Positions 1 through 12,300 of a stretch of DNA of 60,000 nt are shown one piece after another (position 1 is the first letter of the stretch; each line of letters starts with the position of its first letter). This DNA is from Owenia fusiformis (Eukaryota; Annelida; Polychaeta; Sabellida; Oweniidae): positions 14,951,196 to 15,011,195 of the forward strand of contig CAIIXF020000004.1 in assembly GCA_903813345.2 (NCBI GenBank), in the 5' to 3' direction. The notes beneath the pieces were generated by a model that saw only the letters and a list, made by a program, of their open reading frames with translations, was not told the DNA's origin and did not search any database. Made by a program: the position numbers and the translations under genes.

Positions 1-1092
1 TAAATTCTGTGTTCTTTGCTATACACCTATTGCTGTTGTCTCCATATGCTCTATTATCCTTGTTTCTCAGATAGTAACACAAATTATCACATTATAAAGG
101 TAGTTATGTTACATTCATGTCAGCCCTTGCATAATAATCAATGAGTTTCTTGGAAAAAGTACTGACTTAATATTTACACGAACTTTGGATAAAAAATGAT
201 TGATAATGAATGTAAAAACAGGTATGGAGGCCTATAACGTTATATTATTAAGTTAAAACACTTGGCATTCTCAATATTCCTTTGGAATTTTTGGAAAGAA
301 GTTTCTGTACTATGAAGAATTTTAACATCATATAGAGAAATTTTATGAAGTGATAAGTTTTATTGCTGTATTATATCAAGGATTTAGTAACTCATTAATC
401 AATGCCTGAGACTAGTATCACATGACCAGATTTGACCAATCACATCACAAAACAGTGGTCATGTGACTTCCATCAGTCAATTGTATTACCATATATGGTG
501 TTATTTGACATGCTATTATTTAAATCCCCAAGAAGGTTTCAATTCAATTGTGGTTTGTTTCAAGATTTTTATGATGTCTGCATAAAGGTTGCTATTCAGT
601 AGTTGTATTAATATTAATATTAACTGTCAACATGTAGCAACATAGACATACAATACGTGTCAATTTTAGACTCTTCATTTCTAAAAGATTGGGGAAAATT
701 AGAGCCATGCACTTAAGGGTCACCCTGTATGTTTTGTGAAATTAACAACTTTTCAATTTGGTTAAAGTGAAGGCTTAATTCTCATTAGAAGAAATACAGT
801 GCTATTTCTTGCAAATGTGGAATTAGGTCTGACACCAAGTCAATCAAGTGCCTTGATGTACTGTATTCATTAATGTCATATCTATGAATAATTTCACATC
901 ACAGTTTTGTTATGTTTGCATAATAAAAGTTAAATCCTCTGTAATTTTTTACTCTTCATATTATGGGGAAAATAAAGAAACAAACATTATCACACGGTGC
1001 CAACCACCCCCATTAGTTTGAATTTTGGACATACCAGATGTTTGAAAATCAAGGATTGTGAGTCTCATACTGCGCTGCTTTTCTTAAAACTT

Positions 1093-1241
1093 GTTCCATT
1101 CATTTAGCAAAACAAAAATACCTTTCTGTTGTTGCATTGTTTAATTGTACTGAGAACTTCTCAAAGCCTGGGACCCAAACACAGCTAAAATGAGGGACTC
1201 TGTATAACAGAAAGGCATTTTTGTTTTGCTTTGAATGGAAC
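1093..1241. repeat. Small snap-back inverted repeat
   Basis: Arms of about 37 bp around GCAAAACAAAAATACC and its complement GGCATTTTTGTTTTGC, separated by about 75 bp. The rest of 1-2,079 shows no exon or other structure I can support. Confidence 0.55.
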
Positions 1242-2079
1242 TTTGAAGTTTTGCAGGTCTAAAATTCAAATTAACATTTTTTTGTGTATAGCTGGACCCC
1301 TTTTATATGTAATCTAAACATTTGGGTTTAATTGTACATTAACTCAAAAATATGAAAAATATAGGAATAAGGATGGACAACTTTTTGAAAAGTAAATGTA
1401 AACAACTTTGTAAGGTACATAAAATTATATCTGAATCTTCAAGATAACTTTTTTCATACTTTGCGTGAACCCTCTTAAGATTTTGAAATCTTAACAAGGC
1501 AATAAATACAAACGGTGTATTTACACTGCACTTATCAATCATAAATGTGTCTTCATACAAAAACAAGTGGGCCATAAACAATTGAACATAATCCACCATG
1601 TATTTTTATAGTTTTAAAGGCTATTTTGTCATTCATGAGTCAATGGAATTTTCCATTTATGTTTCATAATCTGTACAGATTATAAAACAAGTTTTGGGTT
1701 AATATAGTTTCACAATTGATGCAGAGGATTCACTGACAATAGATAACAGCAAGATTGCTTGAAAAGGGTTTTCTTTCTTAAATACTCAAGATTGATATTA
1801 AGTAAAATGTTTAAGTATGATGAGTGCCTTTAAGACTGGCCTAGATACACCCAAATTCAAGAAATATGACTCATCTTGAATAAGGTGAGGCAATGATAAA
1901 TTAATACTCTGTTTAACACATCTTTCTTAGGTTTTAGGCTGAATGTTAACTTTTTGCAACATTTTTGAAAAAAATATTTGTCTGACTCATTTCAAGTGTC
2001 TGGCAAAAAGATGATGTGTTACCCTGCGCACAGAGTCTACTAATAAACTACCCTCTGCCTAGTATAGACTATATTATAC

Positions 2080-2375
2080 AGTTTAGCAGCCCTGCCCCCA
2101 CGGCCCATGCCCATAACGGCTCGGGTCATAAATCATTTCACACTACCGCACTGAACAATTCTCAACCAATCAGCAAGCTGAAAGGAATACATGCTAAATG
2201 TGTGCACAATAATTATGTGATTACGTCAGAGAAAATGACCATAGAGTAAGTCGTCCGATAAAGAAAGTTGTACTTATTTTGACGACAAACTCTGATTAGC
2301 GTGGTGAGTTCAGAGATTTATTGAAAACTGAAAGAGTGAAGACAAAGCTCAGCAAAGTCAAACAAATGCAAAGGG
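2080..2375. repeat. Dispersed segment shared with 59,069-59,372
   Basis: Both start GTTTAGCAGCCC or GAGTTTAGCAGCCCC and share CTCAACCAATCAG, GTCAGAGAAAATGACCATA and CAAACTCTGATTAGCG. Similarity runs over about 300 bp with indels. The segments contain a CCAAT box and a CRE-like ACGTCA, so they could be a repeat-borne promoter, or paralogous intron sequence. Confidence 0.75.
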
Positions 2376-2701
2376 TAATGATGTGTTGTTGTTGTGGGTC
2401 ATTTTGATGGCATTAAAAGGCCGTCTTGTACCTTTTCAGGAATAACAGTGTGCTAAACATGCAATTAAAATACTCTTGTCTTAATGAATTCAATATATGG
2501 CACCTACAAAAAAGATGTTATAAAGCATTGAAGATTTCAGGAATAGGGGATAAAGATGCCAAACATGCCCTTATACAATCAGAATGTTTTCTAATTTTTT
2601 CTCATTTTTACTGAATTCCTGGCCTTATCCATCATGATGATGCATAATATTGAATGTAGTATACTATTCCCTTAATTCACCTTCATTTATCCATGCTCAA
2701 G

Positions 2702-3157
2702 GTCAGGTTGCTCAAAACGATGCATTGTGTATTGAACTAGAGGGTGTTGTAGGGGAATTACAGACATATCTTTATGATGTAAAACAGAAGGCAGCCAATC
2801 AGAATGAAACATTTAATTTACCTTCAATTCACTTGTATTAATCCATGTTCCAGGCCAGGTTGCACAGAATGATGCCTTGCGTACTGAACTAGAAGGTGTT
2901 GTAGGGGGACTCCAGACATATCTTCACGATGTAAAACAGAGGGCAGCCAATCAGAATGAAGCATTCAATTCACCTTTAATTCACTTTTATTAATCCATGT
3001 TCCAGGCCAGGTTGCTCAGAATGATGCCTTGCGTGCTGAGCTAGAGGGTGTTGTAGGGGGACTCCAGACATATCTTCACGATGTAAAACAGAGGGCAGCC
3101 AATCAGAATGAAGCATTCAATTCACCTTTAATTCACTTTTATTAATCCATGTTCCAG
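2702..3157 (+). repeat. Three extra copies of an intron-end/exon-start segment (152-bp units)
   Basis: Units start at 2,702, 2,854 and 3,006, and the fourth at 3,158 is the real exon. Each 152-bp unit holds an acceptor (TTCCAG in the later units) and about 115 nt of the exon's 5' coding part, then runs straight into the next acceptor tract without a donor. The three upstream copies remain nearly open (QVAQNDAL, ELEGVVGGLQTYLHDVKQ) but cannot be spliced on at their 3' end, so only the last copy should be used. The first unit is the most diverged. Confidence 0.9.
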
Positions 3158-6100
3158 GCCAGGTTGCTCAGAATGATGCCTTGCGTGCTGAGCTAGAGGG
3201 TGTTGTAGGGGGACTCCAGACATATCTTCACGATGTGAAACAGAGGGCAGCCAATCAGAATGAAGCATATAATTCACTGCAGAATGAGAAGGATGCATTA
3301 GAGGAAAGATTACATAACCTTGAGAAGGAGATGGGCATCATGGATTCGGAGGCTGGAGGCTATATGGCATTAAGAGAAGTATGTCCAATGTTTTAAACCT
3401 AATGATCTTTGATCACATACTGACTACACAACCTCTGAACATTGGGGTTCACACATCATCCATCGTGTTTCTTCCTGCATTCTGATGATGCCGAGTTCAA
3501 AAAATGGACTGTGAACTTTTTATATTATGTTGTTTGAAACCAACCATATCTTTCAACGTGATTACAGTGTATGCCCTAGGGGCTGGTCCACTCTTCATTA
3601 CCAGGTAACTTTTCTCACTAGGTATAGAAAAAAAACATTACAACTGGTCTGTAATTCCATTTTGACCAGCAACTCTCAGATCCTTGGGGCATACATACAC
3701 TGTGTGGATACCTCATGAAGTCAGGAAAGTTGTTAGATGTTAAAACTTATTAATGAAAAGAAAGATGGAACAAGAGGTCTGTATATCTATAAATTTATAC
3801 CACTGCTGCCATCTTTCTTTCTGGGCACATTACTCTTGATCATATTGGAGTCGAGTAGTTGTAACATTGATTACATTGATGTAGCTGCTGTCTTTTCCTG
3901 AAAAGAAAGATGGAACAAGAGGTCTGTATCGTTATAAATTTATACCACTGCTGCCATCTTTCTTTCTGGGCACATTACTCTTGATCATATTGGAGTCGAG
4001 TAGTTGTAACATTGATATCATTGATGTAGCTGTTGTCTTTTCCTGAAAAGAAAGATGGAACAAGAGGTCTGTACATATATATACCACTGCTGCCATCTTT
4101 CTTTCTGGGCACATTACTCTTGATCATATTGGAGTCGAGTAGTTGTAACATTGATTACATTGATGTAGCTGCTGTCTTTTCCTGAAAAGAAAGATGTAAC
4201 AAGAGGTCTGTATATTTATAAATATATATACCACTGCTGCCATCTTTCTATCTGGGCACGTTACTCTTGATCACATTGGAGCCAAGTAGTTGTAACATTG
4301 ATAACATTGATGTAGCTGCTGTGCAGGAGGAGTGAGTAGCTCCCATAATTCTTTCATATCCTATCGTATTCGGGGATTCCCTATTACATCATCTCTTGCA
4401 TCATCTCCAATCAAATTGCAGGATTCGATCACGTGAACAATCATGAGCACGTGGTCTCTCAGTGCTGCGCATGCGCAGAGTAAAATTTGAAATCGTGGGA
4501 ATGGCGTTAACATCAGTTCAACATCATCATTTCAAACCTACTGTAATACTATTGAAGTTACTCAATCCATACTTGTAGAGAATACTCATAAAACTACATT
4601 GAACATTTGGAGATCCATTTCAAAGGCAAATTGAGGCCTGTTTATAAAATTTGTTTTCGAACGTGCTAATATGATAGGTCACCTTTGGGAAATCTCCCCC
4701 CCCCTGGCTGCTGTGTAGGAAATGTTAAGGCACCCATTTTGGATTTTCCGTCCTAAAATATTGTCTGTAAAGTCTTGTCTGAGTTTTCAGGTTAACCGAT
4801 TGAGGGATCAATTTTAAATTTTAGAGATGATTCTTAGTATGAAAATCTTGTAACTGATTTTTCTCTTAAAATCTTGTCAACTGATTAGTGTTAGGCATTC
4901 AGGATGAAAAATTTGCAGTATATAGGATTACCCATTGGTGGGGACATGTCGTAGACATTTGCGTTCTTGTCTACGACTGGTTTACTCTAAGATGTTTTTT
5001 TTACTCTAAGATGTTCTTGCTGTATTCTGTAACAATTGTTGGTCATTTTCCTTTGGGCACTGTACCTACACATTGGTGACATAATCCAAAGACAATCCAT
5101 TGAGCCTCGTGGTTATAATAAAATGCTAGGTATTTAATTAAATGGATTACAATATATTTTTCAGAAATTGCATAACCTTGAAGTATCCTTACATACGAAA
5201 GATGAAGAAAATCAGATGCTGAAATCACAGCTTAATGAAACACTCTCTGCTGATGCAAACATTGATCGTGACATAAAATTAGCTCAAGAAGAAATTGAGG
5301 CTCTGAGACATAGCCTTAAAGCAGCAGAACAAAAATCAATGGCTGATAAACAAGTTTTGTTAAATAAGCTTGAAAATGAACAAAAGAGGGCAGCACATGC
5401 TGTTGATAAACTAAAACAGGTAGATGTTGGAAAAGAAATGATGGGCAACAGAATAAAAGAGCAACTTGAACACATGCAGGTTAGTGAGAAAGTGAACTTT
5501 AAGTGACAGCATGAATTAACTACTGGATACTAATTTGATTTTCCAGGCAGCTAACCCAAAATTAGTGAAAAGAATAGTGAGATGCAAGACTTATTCAATA
5601 AGTCTACACGAGATTATTCCATTGCCTTAGTTATGTGCTTACATTATGTCCAAGTAATTTCATTATCTTTTGTGTAATTCCAGGCAGCTAACACAGAGCT
5701 TCAAGCCCAGTTACAAGAAAGAGACAATGAGATTCAAGAGTTACTCAACAAGTCAACCCAACCTCAACACATTCAACAGAAACTACAGGACATGATGGAA
5801 AGCATTGATGCAGGCCAGGTGTGTTCATCTTGAAATATACTCAAGACATACTTTACTTGAAATCACCACTAATTCCAGTTGATTTACAGATAAGAATCAC
5901 ACAATATATTTTCCAATTTTAGGGCTGATATTTCTGCATGACATCAATATAGGGTTATTCTTGTTTTTGATGGGTATTTCAGGGTTGAGCCTAATTAATA
6001 GCAAGATTACTGGGGTACTTGGATCATCTAGATTAAAATGCATGTTTTTCTGTTCAGGCGCCTGATGAATCCATATTTGAAGAACCAAATGAAGTCAATG

Positions 6101-9100
6101 AAGCTTTAATGGAGATGCAGCGCCAGCTAGTGGATAAAATATACACTAGCCAGGCAGACGTGAAGAAAGCTGAGAAAGAGAAATCAAAGGTATTTTGTCA
6201 TTTAATTTAAGAAATCAAATTAGAAGTTTAAAATGGAATTAACTAAGATGGTTAGATTGCAAACTTGTATATGGTAAACATCGAACATTTCATGAATTAT
6301 AATATGTATATTACCTGCTTTCTGTCTTAGGCTGAGACAGAAGTAAGAAAATTGAGAGAACAACTCTCAAAATTGAACCAAGCTAACAACACACAACCTC
6401 AACAGAACTGGAGCAATGACAATGATGACACAATAGCTCAACTACAAGATGAAATATTTCAGCTAAAAGATGCCTTGAAACAGTCCAAGCAAAAACAGAC
6501 ATCTAACCAATCCACTGGTCTACCTAACCACTTTCTTGAGCCTACACCTTGTAGTGACCATACCAGAATAGGGGGCTCACAAAGGGGACCTTTGAGTGGC
6601 ATAGCAGGCTCACAGTGGGGTGCTATGAGTGATGATTCAGACGTTACAGAAGAGAAGGCCATTTATGAGCAACTGCAGAATGAGTTAGAAGATCTGAGGA
6701 ATAGACTTGAAGAGAAGGATAGACTGGCATCAAAACAGGTGAACAAATTCATTTTCATATATAGATCTACATCTATATGTATTTAAATTAATAAATGCAG
6801 AGCGGAAAACTGTGGAATTGAAAAATCAGAATGGATCATAAATGAGAACTAGTAACATAAACGCAATGATCATTTATAAATTGACTTGTAAAATTGACAA
6901 CATGCTTTTGAAAATACAGTATAATTTGGAAGGAATTAACAGCTTGTATGAAACTGTTTCTATTGATTTTCAAGGCAATGAATGCAGAGAATGAGATGCT
7001 CAAATTAAAGAGAGAGTTGGACAGAAAAGAAAAAGAGTTAGAAAATGCTCGAAATTTCCATGTTCCACAAGCTAGTCATCCTTCAGTTGATGACCATTAT
7101 GGAGACAGAGATCACCATAGCAACCAAGATTACTATGATGTTACATATGATAGAAGGTTAGTAGGAAAATTATAAATCTATGACTGAATCAAAACAGTTA
7201 CAATTGGACTGAAGTTCTCAATAGTAATTTTTTTATGTCAACACCAAAAGTGATGACATATTGTTATGGTCCTAACATTTTGCGATGGTAGTTGGTGTTC
7301 AACGTTTGGAGTTGGGAGTTCAGCTTCTGTAAGAAATGGCAGTTGGTGACATTTAGCGTGTTAATGCCTTGTCTAGTAATATGGTAATCCTAATTCCAGA
7401 AATCAAGGAGAAAACAAAGCAACCCAACAAGGCAATCCACAACATCACCATAGCAACCAATATGATTACCCTCACAACAGAACTACCGCAATGGCCACGC
7501 TAGTGGACCTCCTAGCTGGGCAACCGAGCCTGTTCCCCACCAAAGGGGTGGTCAAATCCCTCCTGAAGAAGACCCTATAGTTAGGGAGCTACATGGGGAG
7601 CTTGAAAAAGCTCAAGATGACATAACAGAACTTGTTCAACTCCTAAAGGAGAAAGACCACGACTTGCAGGATACAATGGCACAAACAGGAAGGTCAAATC
7701 AAATTGTTGGTATGTATCACATCTGTCAAGTTAATTCCTATTTATTGCTACATGTATCTCATGTTTAAATATGAGGACACTCTGGTATTATGTATTTAAG
7801 TTTTTGTCAAGTTTAAATTGTATAAAATACAGTTGTAAATATAAATGTCAAATATGTTCAGGGACATCTTGGTCAAGACCTTGGATATACAATTGGTTAT
7901 ATTTCTTTACATCAGGTCATTCAGCATGTGTGTTATGTTTCAGCTGCCAAAGAAGAAGAGATTGAAAGATTGCATGATCTTTTAGAAGATCAGAGAGGGG
8001 AAATAGAACGGCTCAATGATATTCTACACAGATTAACTGGAAAACCTCCAGGTATTTATTCCAACATGATTCAGTTGTTTTCAATGAACAAAATGTTTAT
8101 ACATAAATGTACACATAAAGTATTGGAAGTTTTAAACACTAAACATTTATATTCTTATATTTTAGTGAATGTGTAGTCAGAAAATTCGCTGTAGGTGTTA
8201 TTTAACAGTGACATCTATTTAAAACATTATTTTTTATCAGATTGTTTTATAACATTTTTTTATTTCATGTACAGATAAGGATGCTGAGATTCAGCAATTA
8301 CGTCATGATATTTTACGTCTTCGTGACCATGTGGCTCCCTCTATAGGCAGTGATAACCATGACAATTCAAATGGATACCATGGTAATGGTGCTCCAAGAG
8401 AGAGACAGGTGCATTTTAATCCATCAGTACAAATACAACCTGATGAAAAAAATCAAGTGCCATACAACCTTCCATCTACAAGAGATTCATCCCAATTGGG
8501 AGTGAATGGAAGAGCCTATAACTCACAGGGAGGCAATTTCTTTGCTGGAACAGCAAGTATAGATGGCTCTTATAGACCATATGATGGAACCAATGCCCCT
8601 ATACCACAGGATATGGGACAAGCAACATCAAATATAGGACACATGGCACCCAATATGGAACATATGGTTTCAAATAGTAATCAAATTCCTCCAGGAACTT
8701 ATACTGGAAAAGTGAATTCAAATATGGGACATCCAACTTCAAATATGGTCCAGATGCCCGCTACTATGAGTCAAATGACATCTCATATGCCAAACCTCTC
8801 AAATAATCAAATCCCTGTAACATTCAGTCAGATTCCTACAACACAGATTCCTCCAGTACATTCCAGTGTCATTCCTACCATCATTCAACAAGGAGCTCCA
8901 TTTCCTGCTGTGACCCAAATAGCTCTGACCCCTGCTGTCACACAGCAAGGAGCTCCACCCCCTGTTGTCACTCAACATGTAGCTCCACCTACTACTGTCA
9001 CTCAACAAGTGGTTCCACCTCCTACTGTGCAACAAGTACCTTTGACCACTGAGGGTCTCCCTGTAACAGATGATGGCCTCTATTGTAATGTGCCAGAACA

Positions 9101-9359
9101 TCATGAACTAGTAGGTTATCCTTCTTAAAACATTTAGGCCTAACAACTTAGTATTTATTCACTCTTTTATCTCTTACTGAAAATATTGGAGATTTTAATT
9201 TATGAAAAACTTAAATCACTTGAAAACTTAATCATAACTAAGATCATAAATTAATTTTGGGATTTTAAAGATTATGCATTCATTAATTTCTAGGAGGATA
9301 ATGTGAGTGAACTACAAGACAAGATTAAATTACTCAAGGAGAAACTGGCAATAGTTAAG
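3158..9359 (+). CDS. CNTRL: CNTRL-like exons, central coiled coil and proline-rich region
   Basis: Exons: 3158-3378, 5165-5479, 5684-5818, 6058-6189, 6331-6738, 6975-7156, 7400-7709, 7944-8051, 8275-9110 and 9294-9359. The phases chain correctly at every junction except inside 7400-7709, where the frame shifts once. The first seven exons are coiled coil with a low-complexity Asn/His/Tyr stretch near 7,100-7,480. Exon 8275-9110 is unusually long (836 nt). It encodes a non-helical region rich in Pro, Gln, Thr and Met, including QQGAPP- and QHVAPP-type repeats, and ends in CNVPEHHEL. This matches the Pro-rich spacer of vertebrate centriolin, which ends in the same NVPEHH motif before the coiled coil resumes. 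The 9294-9359 exon restarts the coil. Confidence 0.88.
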
Positions 9360-12300
9360 GTATGTGACCTGGTTGACTAAGCCATTCATTTTATTGAGAA
9401 AACAGTTGTGGGGCAACTGTCAACATTAAGGTTAATCATAAGAAATGCATTGTGTTTTATTAAAAAATTATTTTTGGGATAATCACAAGGCTATTTATAT
9501 TATGGATAAACTATAAGTACTGGGTTTTAGGAGGAATAATAGCCGAGTTGCAATTTTAATAAAAGATAAACATATTAGCAGCTATTCATTTGGCATCAAA
9601 AGGAGTGGAATATTGATGGTTGTTGGTTTTCCTTATTTGCTTATCTTTTTACATCTGTCAGATTTTTTGGGACCAACGTCCCTTTGGCACCAATCATAAC
9701 TATATTTATCTTTTTTTTAGGAACAAAGAAGATCAGACCCAGTTTTAGTTAGTCCAGCGAGAAAAACCAAAGATAAACAGAAAGAAAGAAGTGCAATTAA
9801 AAGATTAAAGGTACAGTGCATATTTTGTAATTATTTGTAAAATTGTTCTCCTTTATTTGTAAATTCATGAAGAAAATGTATAATAGAATACTGTAATGTG
9901 ATTTAGAATAGAAACATTGCCATATTGGTGATCATGATAATTTACTTATTATTGGTGATCATGATAATTTACTTTTTATTGGTGATCATGATAATTTACT
10001 TATTATTGGTGATCATTATAATTTACTTATTATTGGTGATCATGATAATTTACTTTTTATTGGTGATCATGATAATTTCCTTATTATTGGTGATCATTAT
10101 AATTTACTTATTATTGGTGATCATGATAATTAACTTATTTTTGGTGATCATGATAATTTACTTATTATTGGTGATCATTATAATTTCCTTATTTTTGGTG
10201 ATCATGATAATTTACTTATTATTGGTGATCATTATAATTTCCTTATTATTGGTGATCATTATCATGAAGTAATTTCTTGCTGATAAAAATCAACCAATGA
10301 CTATAGATTAAACATCAAAATTGGGTTTAGTTATTTACTGTATACTAAATATGTTGCCCAGGAGAGGTACAAATTGTTTTCATTTTCAAATATTAAATAT
10401 AGGGTGAACTAGAAGATCGCAGAGATGAACTAGAGGGACTAGATCTTGCAATAGAGTCACAAAAGGCAACTCTTCAATTTATGAAGGAGGAGGAAAGAAA
10501 GTTGGGAAATGAAAAGGAGGCTGCCAACAGAGAGTTAAATGACTTGAGGAGAGCTAATGCACAAATCAACCAGAGAAGGTATGTTTAGCCACGGGATCAG
10601 TGTTTATCGATCATTATTTGTTTTTGTTTCATCCAGCTCTGTCAAGACTTGAAGCTGAATTGTTTTGTTAATGATGCAGTATGATAACTATAATTGCAAA
10701 TTTACTGTTATGCCATATGTAGATATATTAAAGGCCTAAGACATGTTATTGTATAAAGCCTGTCAGTCTGTTGAGATTCTTATTCGTGTCTGTACTGGTC
10801 TACAAAAATTGCAATTGTTTCAGAGAGTATCTCGAGGGCAGACTAGATGCAGAAACTGAAGAATCTGATTATGACCTAGACGAAGAATACAGAGATCAAA
10901 CCCTGCGTGGAAGGCAGAAATATCTCCTGAATGAGGTCAAATGTTTGGAGACAACATTAGCAAAGCGTCGTGCAGAATTAAGACAATCTGATAGACTTTT
11001 AGCAGAGTGTCAGAGTGACCTGGCAGCTGCTAGGGATGAGGTACAGTATATGTTCATAACTATAGACGAAACTTCCACACATTAAAACAATGTATAGTAC
11101 CGCAGATGAACTAATGGTGTACCTCATTCATTGTGCATACAGCAACCTTCAATGTCAATAGGGTGGAAGTATTTAGCTAAAATACAAGATGTAAAGAACA
11201 GACATAACTGGTAAAATATCTCTTCATGTTTCTCAGCAATGGCAAAAGTTCATGTGAGTAAAATTTAATATGTTGACATACAGCACAGGAATTAACAGTA
11301 GTTGAGAATGAACTGATACATGTTCATAACATTCTTTCCTATCCTTTCTTCCACAGGCAATGGTTACAGTACAGAAATATGACACTGCAAAGGCTGAGCT
11401 TGGAACCACAATGCAAGAAGTTACTGAAATAGACAGAAGAGCAGACTTTGCTGGTAAAGAATTGATTGAGCTAACAGAGAAGGTGAAGAGTCTACAAAAA
11501 GAGGTGGAAGTCATTGAGACAAGAAAGTCTGAACAAGAGGAAACATTAGCTGGTATCAATAAGGTAGGCTTAACATATGTTTTACTCATAGTAATTCTTC
11601 AAAATGTTTCCTTAATGACATGAGCATTATAAATATTGTAATATTTTTAATATTTTACATTTTATAACATACTTTTCAAACATGTGCCACATTATTTGGT
11701 TTAGGAGAAAATACATATTTGTTGTCTGACATGTATAAGCTATTCAAAATGAGGTAATACATGTACTTTATCTATAAACATACTTACCATTGAAAAATGT
11801 GTATCTAGGTGATAGGATCTAAGGATGCCGAATTCCAACAGCTTGATAGAGAGTTGCAGAAAACCAAGGAAAGGTAAGAATATTAAAATACCTGATATTA
11901 TAGTAATATACAAAATTATGAGTGACCAATGAATCACACCATTCATGTAATACTCTATAACTATCCAACAATCCTATCAATTTCTTTCCATTCATTGTTT
12001 AGTCAGACAAATTTGAATGGCTTGGGTAAATTTAAGACAATTTAAGATGCTCTTACTTTGCTTTGTCAAAAAAGAAATGACATTCACACACTACATCTGA
12101 AATTCATGTCAAGGTAATTTATATATTTTACTGGTCATGTCCTGTCTGTCAATGAAATACAGTTAACATTGGCTTTTATCATTGAGTAATTTTACAGTCA
12201 CATGGAACTCCAGGAGGAAATAGAACAAGTGAAGTTACTGGAGGAAGACAAACTTAACTTTCTTCGTGAGAGTGAGGAGATATTAAACAATAGAAAAGCT

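Noticed and set aside
9925-10272. 115-codon + strand ORF in the first minisatellite
   Set aside because: It is open only because the repeat unit is 27 bp; it encodes a simple hydrophobic repeat inside an intron with no splice context.
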